From a virus: a stretch of 22,064 nt of DNA. Under the pieces are notes generated by a model. The model had not been told where the DNA came from and made no database searches. It worked only from the letters and a program-made list of their open reading frames with translations. The first letter of the stretch is position 1. Each line of letters opens with the position of its first letter. The stretch covers positions 1-22,064 of the IMG/VR virus record IMGVR_UViG_3300032308_001010; one strand, written 5' to 3'. Made by a program: the position numbers and the translations under genes. Shown here in pieces: positions 12,495-20,300 of this stretch.

Positions 12495-13393
12495 TATGTC
12501 CAACTCACATTTCCTGAGCCAGCAGTAATAGTTGTTACCTTAAAACCGCCTGAAGGTGATGCTGTTGATCCAGTTAAACCTGCGCCGATAGTTATTGTTC
12601 GAGTGTCTGGATATTTGAGAATAACAACGCCCGATCCACCCGCGAAGCCTGCTCGCGCTGTCTGAAAACTTGATGAAGCACCACCGCCACCGCCACGATT
12701 TGCCGTTCCTGCTGAACCGCCAACTGTTGCGCTTCCGTTCCAATATTGTCCGTCGCCACCGCCACCTGTTCCGCCGGTTCCTTGCCCGCCAGTTGCAGCG
12801 TATCCACCACCGCCACCACCGCCTGCGTAGGTTACTGATGTTCCTGTAATACTCGATGCCGAACCATTGCCGCCATTGCCGCCTTTGGTAGATGTTGCGT
12901 TTGCACCTACCGCGCTAGCACCACCGCCGCCACCGCCATAAGCTTGTGTCGTTCCGTTTCCGCCATTATTGCCCTGAGTTGGACTTGCCGTGGCTGTGCC
13001 GCCTGTCCCCGGCCCTGAACCACCTGCACCAGAACCGCCTGTGCCGCCGTTTGCTGTTCCGGTCTCAGAACCACCGCCACCGCCACCGGTTGCTGTAACT
13101 GTTGAGAAAATTGAATTAGTTCCTGCGCTGCCGCTGGCATTCCCACTAGAACCGCCACCGCCAACTTGAACGGAATAGTTTGTGCCAGTAAGCCTGGAAG
13201 TTAAAGTGTTCGTTAAATAACCACCAGCGCCCCCACCGCCGCCGCCGTTGGCGTTGGTAAAGTTTCCACCGCCACCGCCACCGCCACCAGCGACGACAAG
13301 ATAATCAACGCTGAAACTTGCCGGCGCAATTGATGAAGTAAATCCATAAGCTGAAGCTGCGAGGCCGCCTCTTGCTCCTAGTATCGGTGACAT
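12494..13393 (-). CDS. glycine-rich tail fibre / adhesin
   Basis: Most of the 299 residues are glycine, in runs of three to eight separated by Ser/Thr/Asn/Ala. The opening of the glycine region is the DYLVVAGGGGG motif common to phage fibre tips and glycine-rich adhesins. Such stretches can pack as polyglycine-II helices, with the short loops forming the receptor-binding surface, as described for glycine-rich phage adhesins. The C-terminal part (SGVVILKYPDTRTITIGAGL) is a conserved closing module of this family. It probably sits at the tail tip and contacts the host. The loops between glycine runs are where receptor variation would be expected. Confidence 0.85.
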   Translation of the reverse strand: MSPILGARGGLAASAYGFTSSIAPASFSVDYLVVAGGGGGGGGNFTNANGGGGGGAGGYLTNTLTSRLTGTNYSVQVGGGGSSGNASGSAGTNSIFSTVTATGGGGGGSETGTANGGTGGSGAGGSGPGTGGTATASPTQGNNGGNGTTQAYGGGGGGASAVGANATSTKGGNGGNGSASSITGTSVTYAGGGGGGGYAATGGQGTGGTGGGGDGQYWNGSATVGGSAGTANRGGGGGASSSFQTARAGFAGGSGVVILKYPDTRTITIGAGLTGSTASPSGGFKVTTITAGSGNVSWT

Positions 13394-13402
13394 TGATTCC
13401 CC

Positions 13403-14299
13403 TTATGCGAATTTGGTCTGGCTTGCAAATACTGTGTAGGTAGGCGTCGCCGCTGTCTTGACGACTGTGTAAACGTAGGCGTCAATGCTTGAGGCGTTGC
13501 CGGCTGTCCATGCTGTTCCGCCCTGGTATTTCGGTGTTATTGCTGATCCGTCAATCTGCACCGCGTTATTGTAATAGGCGGTACTGCCTTGAGTTACAAG
13601 GTGCGTTACTGTGATCGCATCTCCTACGGTCAATATCGAGTTGAGTGTGGTTCCTGAATTGCCCCGAATGTTCAGCGTCCAGTTTGCGCTGGCGTTGCTG
13701 GTGAAATAAAGGACGCCCTGTGTTATGGCGTCATATGCGATCGTGCCTGTGGCTGCCGTAGCTGCGACTGTGGTTCGCTCTTCTGGCCCTACGAGAACAG
13801 GGCCTGTAATTGTGCCGCCGTTGATCGCTGGGCTGGTCAGGGTCTTATTTGTGAGCGTGTCTGTGGTGTCGCGTCCTACGATCGTGTCGGTTGAAGTCGG
13901 AAGGGTCAAAGTGCCGGTGTTGCTGATCGTGGCGATGATCGGGGTCGTCAGAGTCTTGTTGGTCAAAGTCTGGCTGCCGGTCAAAGTGGCAACGGTTGAA
14001 TCGATGGCAAGCGTTACGGATCCTGAAGTTCCGCCACCGCTGAGTCCTGTTCCTGCCGTTACTCCAGTGATATCTCCCGGGTTGCTAACGTCCTGCCACG
14101 CTGCGCCGTCGTAATATTGCAACGCGTTTGTATCTGTAAGGTAGGAAAGCATGCCCTCTGCGATCACGCCGCTGAGTGCTGTGGTTCGAGCTGCTGAAGA
14201 TGCAAATACCATCGTGGTTTGTTGCATCAGAAAAGTATTGACTTGCGCTGCTGTCAGCACGTCTCCTGTTGCGAATAACTTGTAGCCTGCTCCTGCCAT
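13403..14299 (-). CDS. tail fibre / minor tail protein, beta-rich, 298 aa
   Basis: The N-terminal section (YKLFATGDVLTAAQVNTFLMQQ) is a common phage fibre start. The middle contains Thr/Gly-rich repeats, including two copies of TLTNKTLT followed by TP or SP, typical of trimeric fibre shafts. The C-terminal part (WTLNIRGN, ITVTHLVTQG, YYNNAVQIDG) is all-beta and resembles a fibre head. A good Shine-Dalgarno (AAGGAGA) precedes the ATG. It lies between the baseplate-like minor tail gene and the glycine-rich adhesin, so it probably joins them. Confidence 0.8.
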   Translation of the reverse strand: MAGAGYKLFATGDVLTAAQVNTFLMQQTTMVFASSAARTTALSGVIAEGMLSYLTDTNALQYYDGAAWQDVSNPGDITGVTAGTGLSGGGTSGSVTLAIDSTVATLTGSQTLTNKTLTTPIIATISNTGTLTLPTSTDTIVGRDTTDTLTNKTLTSPAINGGTITGPVLVGPEERTTVAATAATGTIAYDAITQGVLYFTSNASANWTLNIRGNSGTTLNSILTVGDAITVTHLVTQGSTAYYNNAVQIDGSAITPKYQGGTAWTAGNASSIDAYVYTVVKTAATPTYTVFASQTKFA

Positions 14300-14311
14300 G
14301 ATTTCTCCTTG

Positions 14312-15568
14312 TTAGTAACTGAGAACGCCTGCGACGCCCAGAATTCCTTGCGATGTGCTGTCGAGAATAAACGCCTGGATAATGGGTTCGCTCGTCAGTA
14401 TCTTAGTGGTGAATGTTGTCCTTGTTATGTCGTGTTGCAGTCCTTGTACGAATAATTCGCTGGTGATTGATGTTGATCCCGGCATCGCCTTTGTAACGTT
14501 GACTAGGTCGAATATCTCTAAATTAACGCCAGCGATGTTGCGTGCTTCCTGGCCGTCGTCGACAAGGTTGAGCGTCATTGAATCAATGCGAAGCGTTGCG
14601 TTCTTGCGTGATTGCAAGATCATCGTTGCTTGATCTAGTGATTCTGTGTCTGTCTGCACCAGAATGCCTGTTCTGGCTCCTGAATGGATGAAGTAGTTAT
14701 CAATTGATGTCTGATCACTTACGATCTGGTTTGTGCCGTTCAATCTTTGAACCGAGACATTATTGACGATCAGGGTGTCGTCAAAGGCCAGATCGATCTG
14801 GGCGTATCCAATCCCTATGCCATCGTCGCTGAAAACTGTAGGGGTTGAGTCTGCGTACTGGCTGACTGTAGTTCTGGAGTAGAAGGTTGCGTTTCCTTCC
14901 GCATCCAGAAAGAAGCCGCCAAATTCGCTATTTTCCACCGTTTGAATTGCTTCAAGTACGGTGCGATCTGGTGTTGCCGGATCTGCCTGCATCGTGCTGT
15001 CGCCGGCGTTGATGTCTCTTTGCGAAGTTGGCCAGTCGACAACGTCTAGAAGTTTGTTGATGCGCGTTCCGCTTAGTTGCCCTGCTCCGGTATCTGGCAC
15101 TGTGCTAATCGCTGCGTTATTTAGAAGGCGGAAGCCATCAACGCAATTGAGAATCACCCTAGAAACTTCATCGGCTCCGAGCGCGAAGGTGGTGTCGTAG
15201 CTGGTGATAAATCCTGAGAAAAGGTAATAGCGAACGCCTTCGTAATCTGCCCAGATTCGGATCTTGCGCAAGGGTACGAGTTTGCCGTAGTAGGGGCCTG
15301 CGGTATTGGCCGGGTTCCAGTCGCCGGTTTCGTCTTTGATCTCAACGACGGCCGTTCCTGCTTCAAATTTGTTCAGGATGCGGTTGCGTCCTCTTCGAAT
15401 GGATGAGCGCAGAATGATGTCTGAAATATCGACCGAGTCGTCTGCGTCTGCGAGCTGCCCTGTTCCGAGTTTGCCCTTGATTGCGTCGTCAAGGGTGAAG
15501 GCTGTCGAAATAAACGCCGGGCCGTTCACGAAGTCGATTGATGCTCCGAGCTGTGGAATGCCTGCCAT
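14312..15568 (-). CDS. minor tail / tail-tip (baseplate hub-like) protein, 418 aa
   Basis: This 418-residue protein lies directly after the tape measure, the usual place of distal tail and hub proteins in siphoviruses. Visible segments are GTAVVEIKDETGDWNP (near 70-85), a W-A-D-Y-E-G-V strand, and a long beta-rich region with TLIVNNVSVQR and NLVDDGQEARNI. From memory, the W-N-P segment with an adjacent G-K-L-V-P-L-R-K-I-R-I strand occurs in actinophage minor tail proteins. The start overlaps the tape-measure stop by one base (TGATG). The exact position in the tail tip is inferred from gene order. Confidence 0.8.
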   Translation of the reverse strand: MAGIPQLGASIDFVNGPAFISTAFTLDDAIKGKLGTGQLADADDSVDISDIILRSSIRRGRNRILNKFEAGTAVVEIKDETGDWNPANTAGPYYGKLVPLRKIRIWADYEGVRYYLFSGFITSYDTTFALGADEVSRVILNCVDGFRLLNNAAISTVPDTGAGQLSGTRINKLLDVVDWPTSQRDINAGDSTMQADPATPDRTVLEAIQTVENSEFGGFFLDAEGNATFYSRTTVSQYADSTPTVFSDDGIGIGYAQIDLAFDDTLIVNNVSVQRLNGTNQIVSDQTSIDNYFIHSGARTGILVQTDTESLDQATMILQSRKNATLRIDSMTLNLVDDGQEARNIAGVNLEIFDLVNVTKAMPGSTSITSELFVQGLQHDITRTTFTTKILTSEPIIQAFILDSTSQGILGVAGVLSY

Positions 15569-17895
15569 CAGAGTTGGATCGCTGTCTTCGTGATCGCCTG
15601 ACCGTTATTCTGGCCTTGAAGAATGGCGTTGCGGATCGCGTTGACGAGGTCGCCTTCGCTGGTAACGCTGCCGTTTACAACGATGTTGACGGTTGATCCG
15701 CCCATCGTTCCCATCCGGTTGAGTGGAATTACGGCCTCTGGCCCTGCTTCGCCGATCAGAGCTGCTGTGGGGCTGTTAACGATGCCGCCGTCTGCCAACA
15801 TCGGCATGCGGTTGAGTTTGTTGATCAAGCCCTGTGTGGTGAAGTTGCTGGTCGATGGTGCTGGCGTCGTTACCTTTGGAGCAACAGGCCCGATAAATCC
15901 TGAATCTCCTGGCTTGATTGGGCTTACTGGGAATACAACTTCTGGCTTGAAGCCCGGCGGTAGTGGCGTTCCTGCTACTGGCGCTGGCGTTACTGGTGCT
16001 TCAATCTTTGCGCCTGAAGCTGCAACGTATTTATTGAGCGCGTCGAGCGCGTCCTTCCATGATTTTGCCGCTGCATCTCCCGGTGCTGGCCAAAGCGCGG
16101 AAGGGGTTACTCCATCTGCGATCTTCTTTGAATAATCTGCTACTTCTTTGTTTGTCAGATTCCATTTAGTTGCAAGTTTATTGATCTCATCATCTGAAAG
16201 TTTGCCGTCGTTGAGCGCGGCGAAGAATTCTAGATACATCTGTGCTTGCGATGTAGTTACGTTCCATTGGGTTGCAAGTGCGCCGACTTCTCTTGTGGAA
16301 ATCTTTCCGTCGTTGACCGCGAAGATTGCACTGGTGTAGGCGACGACGGCGTCTTTGCTGATTCCCCACTTCTGGGATAGGACGATTACTTCTTCTGGTG
16401 AAATCTTGGAATCTGCAACAACGCCGAGCAAGTCGGTGTATCGCTTGATCGCGTCGTTTGCCTTGAGTTGCGCTTCAAGGTTTGCGAGGATGGCCTTGAC
16501 TCGTTCTGCTTCTTGAAGGTTTGCCTGCTTTACAAGATTGAGGCGTGCCGCTTCAAGTTGGATCGGATCGGTTTCGTTTGTTGGTTTGATTCCAAACTTG
16601 CGCAGGGCTGCAAGCGCCTTCTGTGTAGCAATAAGTTTGAGGTCTGCTGCTGTGAGCGCCTTTGTGTTCTTTCCGGCTTTGCCAAGATCAATGTTAAGGC
16701 CACCGAGACTCTTCATAAAGTCTTCGGTGGTTCCATTCAATCCATCAAATGAAAATTCTAAATCTTCGCCTGTGCTTTCCAGTTTATTCATCTCACTGTT
16801 GGCCTTCTTGGTTACAAGATAAAGACCGCCGAGTGTGGCTGTGAATGCGGCAACGCCTGCGACGGCTGCCGCGACTGAAATTCCGCCGGTGGCTGCTGCC
16901 TGTGCCGCCGCTGCTCCGATCGCTGCTGCTCTAATCGCTTGATAAGCCTTGACGAGTCCTTGTATCGCTGTAACGAATCCGATCACCTTGCTGGCTACAA
17001 ATGTTGCGGCAAATATCGCGCCAAGTGTTACGAATACTTCTTTGTGCTTTGCTACGAATGCGAAGACTTTGAAGATAGCAAATCCAAAGCCGACAATGGC
17101 TTTGATTGCCTGTGTCATAACTGCAACGAGTTTATTTCCATTTTCGTTCAGAAATGTTTGTATTGCCGGGATGACTTTAGTGATCATCACTGTGAATAAT
17201 TCTTCAAGCACAGGCAGAAGTGCTGTTCCGAGCGTTTCTTTGGCTTCGTCAAATGCGATCGCCAAGCGTTTCATTCTAAATTCAAAGGTGTTTGCTCTTG
17301 CTGCCGCAGCGCCAGCGAATGTCTTTGCGGTCAGCGCAAGTACGGCGTTGAGGTCTTTGGATTTGACCATTGCGTCTGTAATTGGCACGCCGAGATTTCT
17401 GAGCGCTTTGTAGTTTCCTTGTAGTGCCTTTGTTACTGCATTTGTTGCTGAACCTAAATCGACGGATCCGCCTGCTGAAACATCAAGGGCAAGTCCAAGA
17501 AGTTTTTGACCATCTGCAAGTGATGAGGTCACGCTTGATAGTTTTGCTAAGGCTGGTCGCAAGTCGTCATCAACGACTCCAAATGTGCGCTGAATTTGAT
17601 CTATAAATAATTCGGTCGCTGCGATCGCTGCGTCTGTTGCTCCGGTGGTGTTCTTGAGCGAATTGGCAAGAAGCGTCTGAGATTTTTCATCTGCGATTGC
17701 CGCCTTGACGGAATCGACTCCGATCTTGATCGCGAATGCTGCGCTTGCCGCTGCCGCTAATCCGAACGCCTTGCTTACTTGGCCTGCGAATTTGTCGAAA
17801 GATTTGCCGAGTTTGTTGATATCTCGAGCTGCTGCCTTGCTGCCTTTATCTGAATATTGGGTAACAATCCGGGCTACTACTGCGCCTATCGCCAT
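15568..17895 (-). CDS. tape measure protein
   Basis: At 775 residues this is the longest gene here. The N-terminal 120 residues are helical with Lys/Ala repeats (DINKLGKSFDKFAGQVSKAF). Two long hydrophobic stretches (about residues 270-370, Ala/Val/Ile-rich) would be membrane-inserting on infection. A three-copy repeat lies at 486-587. The end has ADGGIVNSPTAALIGEAGPEAVIPL, the near-universal C-terminal tape-measure motif. It sets tail length; at about 0.15 nm per residue the tail would be near 115 nm. It follows the tail chaperone genes and precedes the tail-tip gene. The call is firm. Confidence 0.95.
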   Translation of the reverse strand: MAIGAVVARIVTQYSDKGSKAAARDINKLGKSFDKFAGQVSKAFGLAAAASAAFAIKIGVDSVKAAIADEKSQTLLANSLKNTTGATDAAIAATELFIDQIQRTFGVVDDDLRPALAKLSSVTSSLADGQKLLGLALDVSAGGSVDLGSATNAVTKALQGNYKALRNLGVPITDAMVKSKDLNAVLALTAKTFAGAAAARANTFEFRMKRLAIAFDEAKETLGTALLPVLEELFTVMITKVIPAIQTFLNENGNKLVAVMTQAIKAIVGFGFAIFKVFAFVAKHKEVFVTLGAIFAATFVASKVIGFVTAIQGLVKAYQAIRAAAIGAAAAQAAATGGISVAAAVAGVAAFTATLGGLYLVTKKANSEMNKLESTGEDLEFSFDGLNGTTEDFMKSLGGLNIDLGKAGKNTKALTAADLKLIATQKALAALRKFGIKPTNETDPIQLEAARLNLVKQANLQEAERVKAILANLEAQLKANDAIKRYTDLLGVVADSKISPEEVIVLSQKWGISKDAVVAYTSAIFAVNDGKISTREVGALATQWNVTTSQAQMYLEFFAALNDGKLSDDEINKLATKWNLTNKEVADYSKKIADGVTPSALWPAPGDAAAKSWKDALDALNKYVAASGAKIEAPVTPAPVAGTPLPPGFKPEVVFPVSPIKPGDSGFIGPVAPKVTTPAPSTSNFTTQGLINKLNRMPMLADGGIVNSPTAALIGEAGPEAVIPLNRMGTMGGSTVNIVVNGSVTSEGDLVNAIRNAILQGQNNGQAITKTAIQL
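16135..16440 (-). repeat. three 34-residue repeats inside the tape measure
   Basis: Protein residues 486-587 consist of three back-to-back units of exactly 34 residues, each starting with Y and containing the core DSKIS/DGKIS/DGKLS, then E-x-x-x-L-(A/S)-x-K/Q-W-(G/N). A fourth start (YSKKIADG) is cut short. The DGKIS-x-x-E core looks like half of an EF-hand calcium loop. The DNA of the units is diverged, so this is an old duplication kept at protein level. Confidence 0.8.
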
Positions 17896-17901
17896 GCTCG
17901 G

Positions 17902-18453
17902 TTATCCCTTCTCTTTATTTAGATTGGCTTTCAGGGTCTTCTGTGCGTCGTCCATTGCTGATCTGATATTTGCGTAAATTCGAGGGCGATCGCGGTCAAT
18001 GACGGCCCATATTCCGCGACTGGCTTTGCGGAAGCGGTCATTCAAGTTGCCGATCATCTTGCGTCCGGTTCCTTGCCCTGGCGTCCTGCGTCCTGCAACT
18101 TCAAAGATAACGCCGGAGGCGGTCTTGTTAAATAGTGCGCCTGCGCTGGTGGTGTAATCGGCTCTCACGCGGCCTTCTGAGCGAGTTTTAATAATGCCCT
18201 GACGGATTGCTTGCGGATCCCACGCTGGCCAACCCTCACCGCCTCTGGTGGTCTTTCGTGGGTTCTTTGGCGCTACTGATCGCCATCCACTCATTGGGGG
18301 TTTGTCCGGGATCTGTTCTTTGGCTGCATTTTCGGCTAGGCGCAGCTCGTCGTTGATTACTTTGTTAAGCCGACGAGCTGCGTCCTTGTCGAATTTCTTC
18401 AAGGCGGCGGTGGTTTCTTTGATGCCGCTAATTGCAACGACTTCATTGGCCAT
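17902..18453 (-). CDS. HK97 Gp10-like protein (neck/tail component), 183 aa
   Basis: The opening GIKETTAALKKFDKDAARRLNKVIND and the following AENAAKEQIP are those of the HK97 gp10 family, which normally sits in the head-tail joining region. A basic central part follows (KNPRKTTRGGEGWPAW) and then a segment with RKASRGIWAVIDRDRPRI. It overlaps the tail-chaperone extension by eleven bases. Its place between the chaperone and the tape measure, rather than next to the connectors, is unusual. Confidence 0.75.
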   Translation of the reverse strand: MANEVVAISGIKETTAALKKFDKDAARRLNKVINDELRLAENAAKEQIPDKPPMSGWRSVAPKNPRKTTRGGEGWPAWDPQAIRQGIIKTRSEGRVRADYTTSAGALFNKTASGVIFEVAGRRTPGQGTGRKMIGNLNDRFRKASRGIWAVIDRDRPRIYANIRSAMDDAQKTLKANLNKEKG

Positions 18454-18858
18454 GTTTGTTTGCCGCCTTTGCCTTCTCCTTGAGATAGATCACGATCGCT
18501 TCAAGTATGCCGTCTGGTGCATCCAATAATGAAATTGGATCTATCCCGGTCTCCACAGAAACTGCTGCTATTGAATAGGTCAGGCTATCTCTGTGGATTC
18601 GGAATTTGGGTCTGTGTCTAGTTGCACTCCTTCGAGCGTATCTAAGAACTCTGGCCCGAACGGTTTCACAACCACTCCGTTTGCTCGAAGTGCAAGCCAA
18701 CCGAGATAGTAGATGTGTTCGAGTTTCTGTTCTTCGCCGATGAGTTTTGCTAGGCCTTTGCCGTACTTCTGCTCGAAGTCGACGATGATGCGTGGGCGTA
18801 ATGAGAACGTTTTTTCCACGCCATCAATCGTCTTGACTTTGATATTTAATCCATCCAT
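18443..18858 (-). CDS. tail assembly chaperone, long form made by -1 frameshift
   Basis: The 92-codon short frame continues, after a -1 slip at the heptamer CCCAAAT (18610-18604), into a second frame ending at 18443, giving about 138 residues. The added part is DSLTYSIAAVSVETGIDPISLLDAPDG and a helical end (IVIYLKEKAKAANKHGQ). It lies just before the Gp10-like gene and the tape measure, as the G/GT pair does in lambda and in many actinophages. The long form should bind the tape measure while the short form recruits tail-tube protein. The frames and slip site are seen in sequence; use of the slip is inferred from the family. Confidence 0.85.
18580..18858 (-). CDS. tail assembly chaperone, short form (G-like), 92 aa
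   Basis: The short product starts with MDGLNIKVKTIDGVEKTFSL and continues as a helical protein (IIVDFEQKYGKGLAKLIGEE, HIYYLGWLALRANG), the typical layout of small tail chaperones in actinophages. An AGGGGG Shine-Dalgarno lies five bases before the ATG. It ends eight codons after the slippery site. It follows the tail-tube genes and acts in tube polymerisation around the tape measure. Confidence 0.85.
   Translation of the reverse strand: MDGLNIKVKTIDGVEKTFSLRPRIIVDFEQKYGKGLAKLIGEEQKLEHIYYLGWLALRANGVVVKPFGPEFLDTLEGVQLDTDPNSESTEIA
18604..18610 (-). promoter_or_regulatory. programmed -1 frameshift heptamer (CCCAAAT)
   Basis: On the minus strand the in-frame codons are CCA and AAT preceded by C, which is exactly X XXY YYZ with X=C and Y=A. 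After a one-base slip the tRNAs re-pair on CCC and AAA and the ribosome enters the frame that ends at 18443. It is the only such heptamer found in the short overlap of the two frames. No downstream pseudoknot was worked out by eye. Confidence 0.8.
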
Positions 18859-18876
18859 CTTTTCCCCCTACTTTCT

Positions 18877-19281
18877 TTATGTTGTTGTCTTCGTAATTGC
18901 GCCGGAGATCGGCCAAGTTACAGATGCTGTTGCTAATTCGCCGACGGATCCATTTAGCGGAGTCCATTCAGAGACAAGCGTAGAGAATTGGTACTGCGGA
19001 TTTACTGTTGTTGTTGTTCCTGCTACTGGCTTTGCAACGACTGAGACTGCTGTTCCGAGCAACGGATAGATTGTTTGCTCGACTGCTGATGTTGCGTAAT
19101 CCTGGTGAAATTCAAACGTCACAGAATTGTCTGCAAGACCGGCAACACGTGTCTTTGCTGTGTTTCCGAACGCAGTGGTTTCGACGATGTCGTATGTTGA
19201 ATTAAGCGTGATGCTTGAAATATATGTACTCAGATCGGTGCTTCCGAATACAACGGATGCGTTTGTTAGTACAAGTCTTGC
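18877..19281 (-). CDS. tail-tube protein, second paralog
   Basis: This 134-residue protein aligns end to end with the gene just upstream, about two-thirds identical by eye, with fully conserved blocks TYDIVETTAF, AKTRVAGL, EFHQDYAT, VEQTIYPLLG, SEWTP and NGSVGELATASVTWP. The longer in-frame start at 19323 lies inside that gene; the ATG at 19281 begins MARLVLTNA like its paralog. Tail-tube proteins polymerise into the hollow tail. Differences lie mainly in the first 30 residues and at 80-100, likely the surface loops. It precedes the tail chaperone. Confidence 0.88.
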   Translation of the reverse strand, partial: ARLVLTNASVVFGSTDLSTYISSITLNSTYDIVETTAFGNTAKTRVAGLADNSVTFEFHQDYATSAVEQTIYPLLGTAVSVVAKPVAGTTTTVNPQYQFSTLVSEWTPLNGSVGELATASVTWPISGAITKTTT

Positions 19282-19283
19282 CA

Positions 19284-19694
19284 TTATGCGACCGCCTTCG
19301 TGATTGCTCCGGTTACTGGCCAAGTTACAGATGCTGTGGCCAATTCACCGACGGATCCGTTTATCGGAGTCCACTCTGAAATAATAGCAGAGCAGGTATA
19401 ACTTGGATTGAATGCGCTGGTGCTTGAGCCGTTTGGCTTTACGATCACTGCTGATGCTTGTCCGAGAAGTGGGTAGATTGTCTGCTCTACTTCGCCGGTT
19501 GCGTAGTCCTGGTGAAATTCCAGGGTGATTGAGTTGTCTTCTAATCCAGCAACACGTGTCTTTGCTGCTGTTGATGAGAATGCGGTGGTTTCAACGATGT
19601 CATATGTTTCGTTGAGTGTTACTGACGCGACCAAATCGCTCAGATCCACTCCGCCGACGGAGATAAATGCGTTAGTGAGAACTATGCGAGCCAT
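19284..19694 (-). CDS. tail-tube (major tail) protein, first paralog
   Basis: This 136-residue protein is beta-rich with the same blocks as the next gene. The small size, position after the connector genes and before the chaperone, and the alternating strand pattern are those of siphovirus major tail proteins in actinophages. The ATG overlaps the previous stop (TAATG). One of the two copies is presumably the bulk tube subunit; the sequence does not show which. Confidence 0.88.
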   Translation of the reverse strand: MARIVLTNAFISVGGVDLSDLVASVTLNETYDIVETTAFSSTAAKTRVAGLEDNSITLEFHQDYATGEVEQTIYPLLGQASAVIVKPNGSSTSAFNPSYTCSAIISEWTPINGSVGELATASVTWPVTGAITKAVA

Positions 19695-19885
19695 TATTTA
19701 GTCGCTCCTTCTTCTGTTTCGGTTTTGATGGATGGGTTTTGTGGTGCTGTGTTACTTGCTTTGATGTGGTTTCCAGCGATCAGGGTTTCTGCGCTGATTC
19801 CTGCATCTTGCAATTCTTTAGCGGTGATTGTGTCACCTTTGATTTTTCCGCAGACTTCTCGGTTTGAGATTACTGTGTATGTCAT
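19694..19885 (-). CDS. small hypothetical protein between connector and tail genes, 63 aa
   Basis: The opening MTYTVISNREVCGKIKGDTI followed by TAKELQDAGISAETLIAGNHI is, from memory, frequent in actinophage structural regions without known role. The remainder is a disordered acidic/Asn-rich tail. A strong Shine-Dalgarno (AAGGAGA) precedes the ATG. It overlaps the tail-tube start as TAATG. Confidence 0.72.
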   Translation of the reverse strand: MTYTVISNREVCGKIKGDTITAKELQDAGISAETLIAGNHIKASNTAPQNPSIKTETEEGATK

Positions 19886-19895
19886 GTGGTTCTCC

Positions 19896-20300
19896 TTATC
19901 CCCAGATTGTTAGGCGGTATCGGTACGAGAGAAATGTGTTCGATTGCGAGTCGTATGTTCCAGACTCCGCGCCTATCACTCGCAATGTCTGGCATGTTCC
20001 GCCTAGCGTTCTGTCTCCCTCTATTGCTGCTTTGATGGATGTTGCTCCTGTGCCTGCAAGGTATCCGTCAAGCTTGTCCTGGCCTGCTCGCTCTGAGAAG
20101 CGCTGGACGATCACATAAATATCTACGTTTGCTTGGTCTAATCCCCGGGCGTTATCGATATCGAATGTGAAGTCAAGCTGCCCGACGATCGCGCATGGCG
20201 GTGTTACTGGTTCTGGGATTAATTCATAAACGCGAAGCCCTGAAATGGTTTGAAGTCTTGTCTTGAGCGCGTCTCGCACTTGGCTTGGTTGCATTGGCAT
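19896..20300 (-). CDS. tail terminator / head-tail joining protein, 134 aa
   Basis: It begins QPSQVRDALKTRLQTISGLRVYELIPEP, a helix followed by a strand, then LDFTFDIDNARGLDQANVDIYVIVQRFSERAGQDKLDGYLAG and a closing FLSYRYRLTIWG strand. This helix-strand layout with the IYVIV core matches phage tail terminators and minor capsid proteins that sit between connector and tail tube. The start overlaps the connector stop as TAATG. Gene order supports a joining role; the specific family is less sure. Confidence 0.75.
   Translation of the reverse strand: MPMQPSQVRDALKTRLQTISGLRVYELIPEPVTPPCAIVGQLDFTFDIDNARGLDQANVDIYVIVQRFSERAGQDKLDGYLAGTGATSIKAAIEGDRTLGGTCQTLRVIGAESGTYDSQSNTFLSYRYRLTIWG

Noticed and set aside
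12592-13164. Ala/Val/Gln-rich minus-strand frames within the glycine-rich gene
   Set aside because: They are shifted readings of the GGN repeat and have repetitive, meaningless composition.
12500-13300. Possible CRISPR-like or other array because of regular repeats
   Set aside because: The periodicity is three bases and comes from glycine codons; no constant repeat with unique spacers is present anywhere in the window.
16939-17413. Plus-strand frames opposite the tape measure
   Set aside because: They are antisense to an unambiguous tape-measure reading frame, with no start signals.
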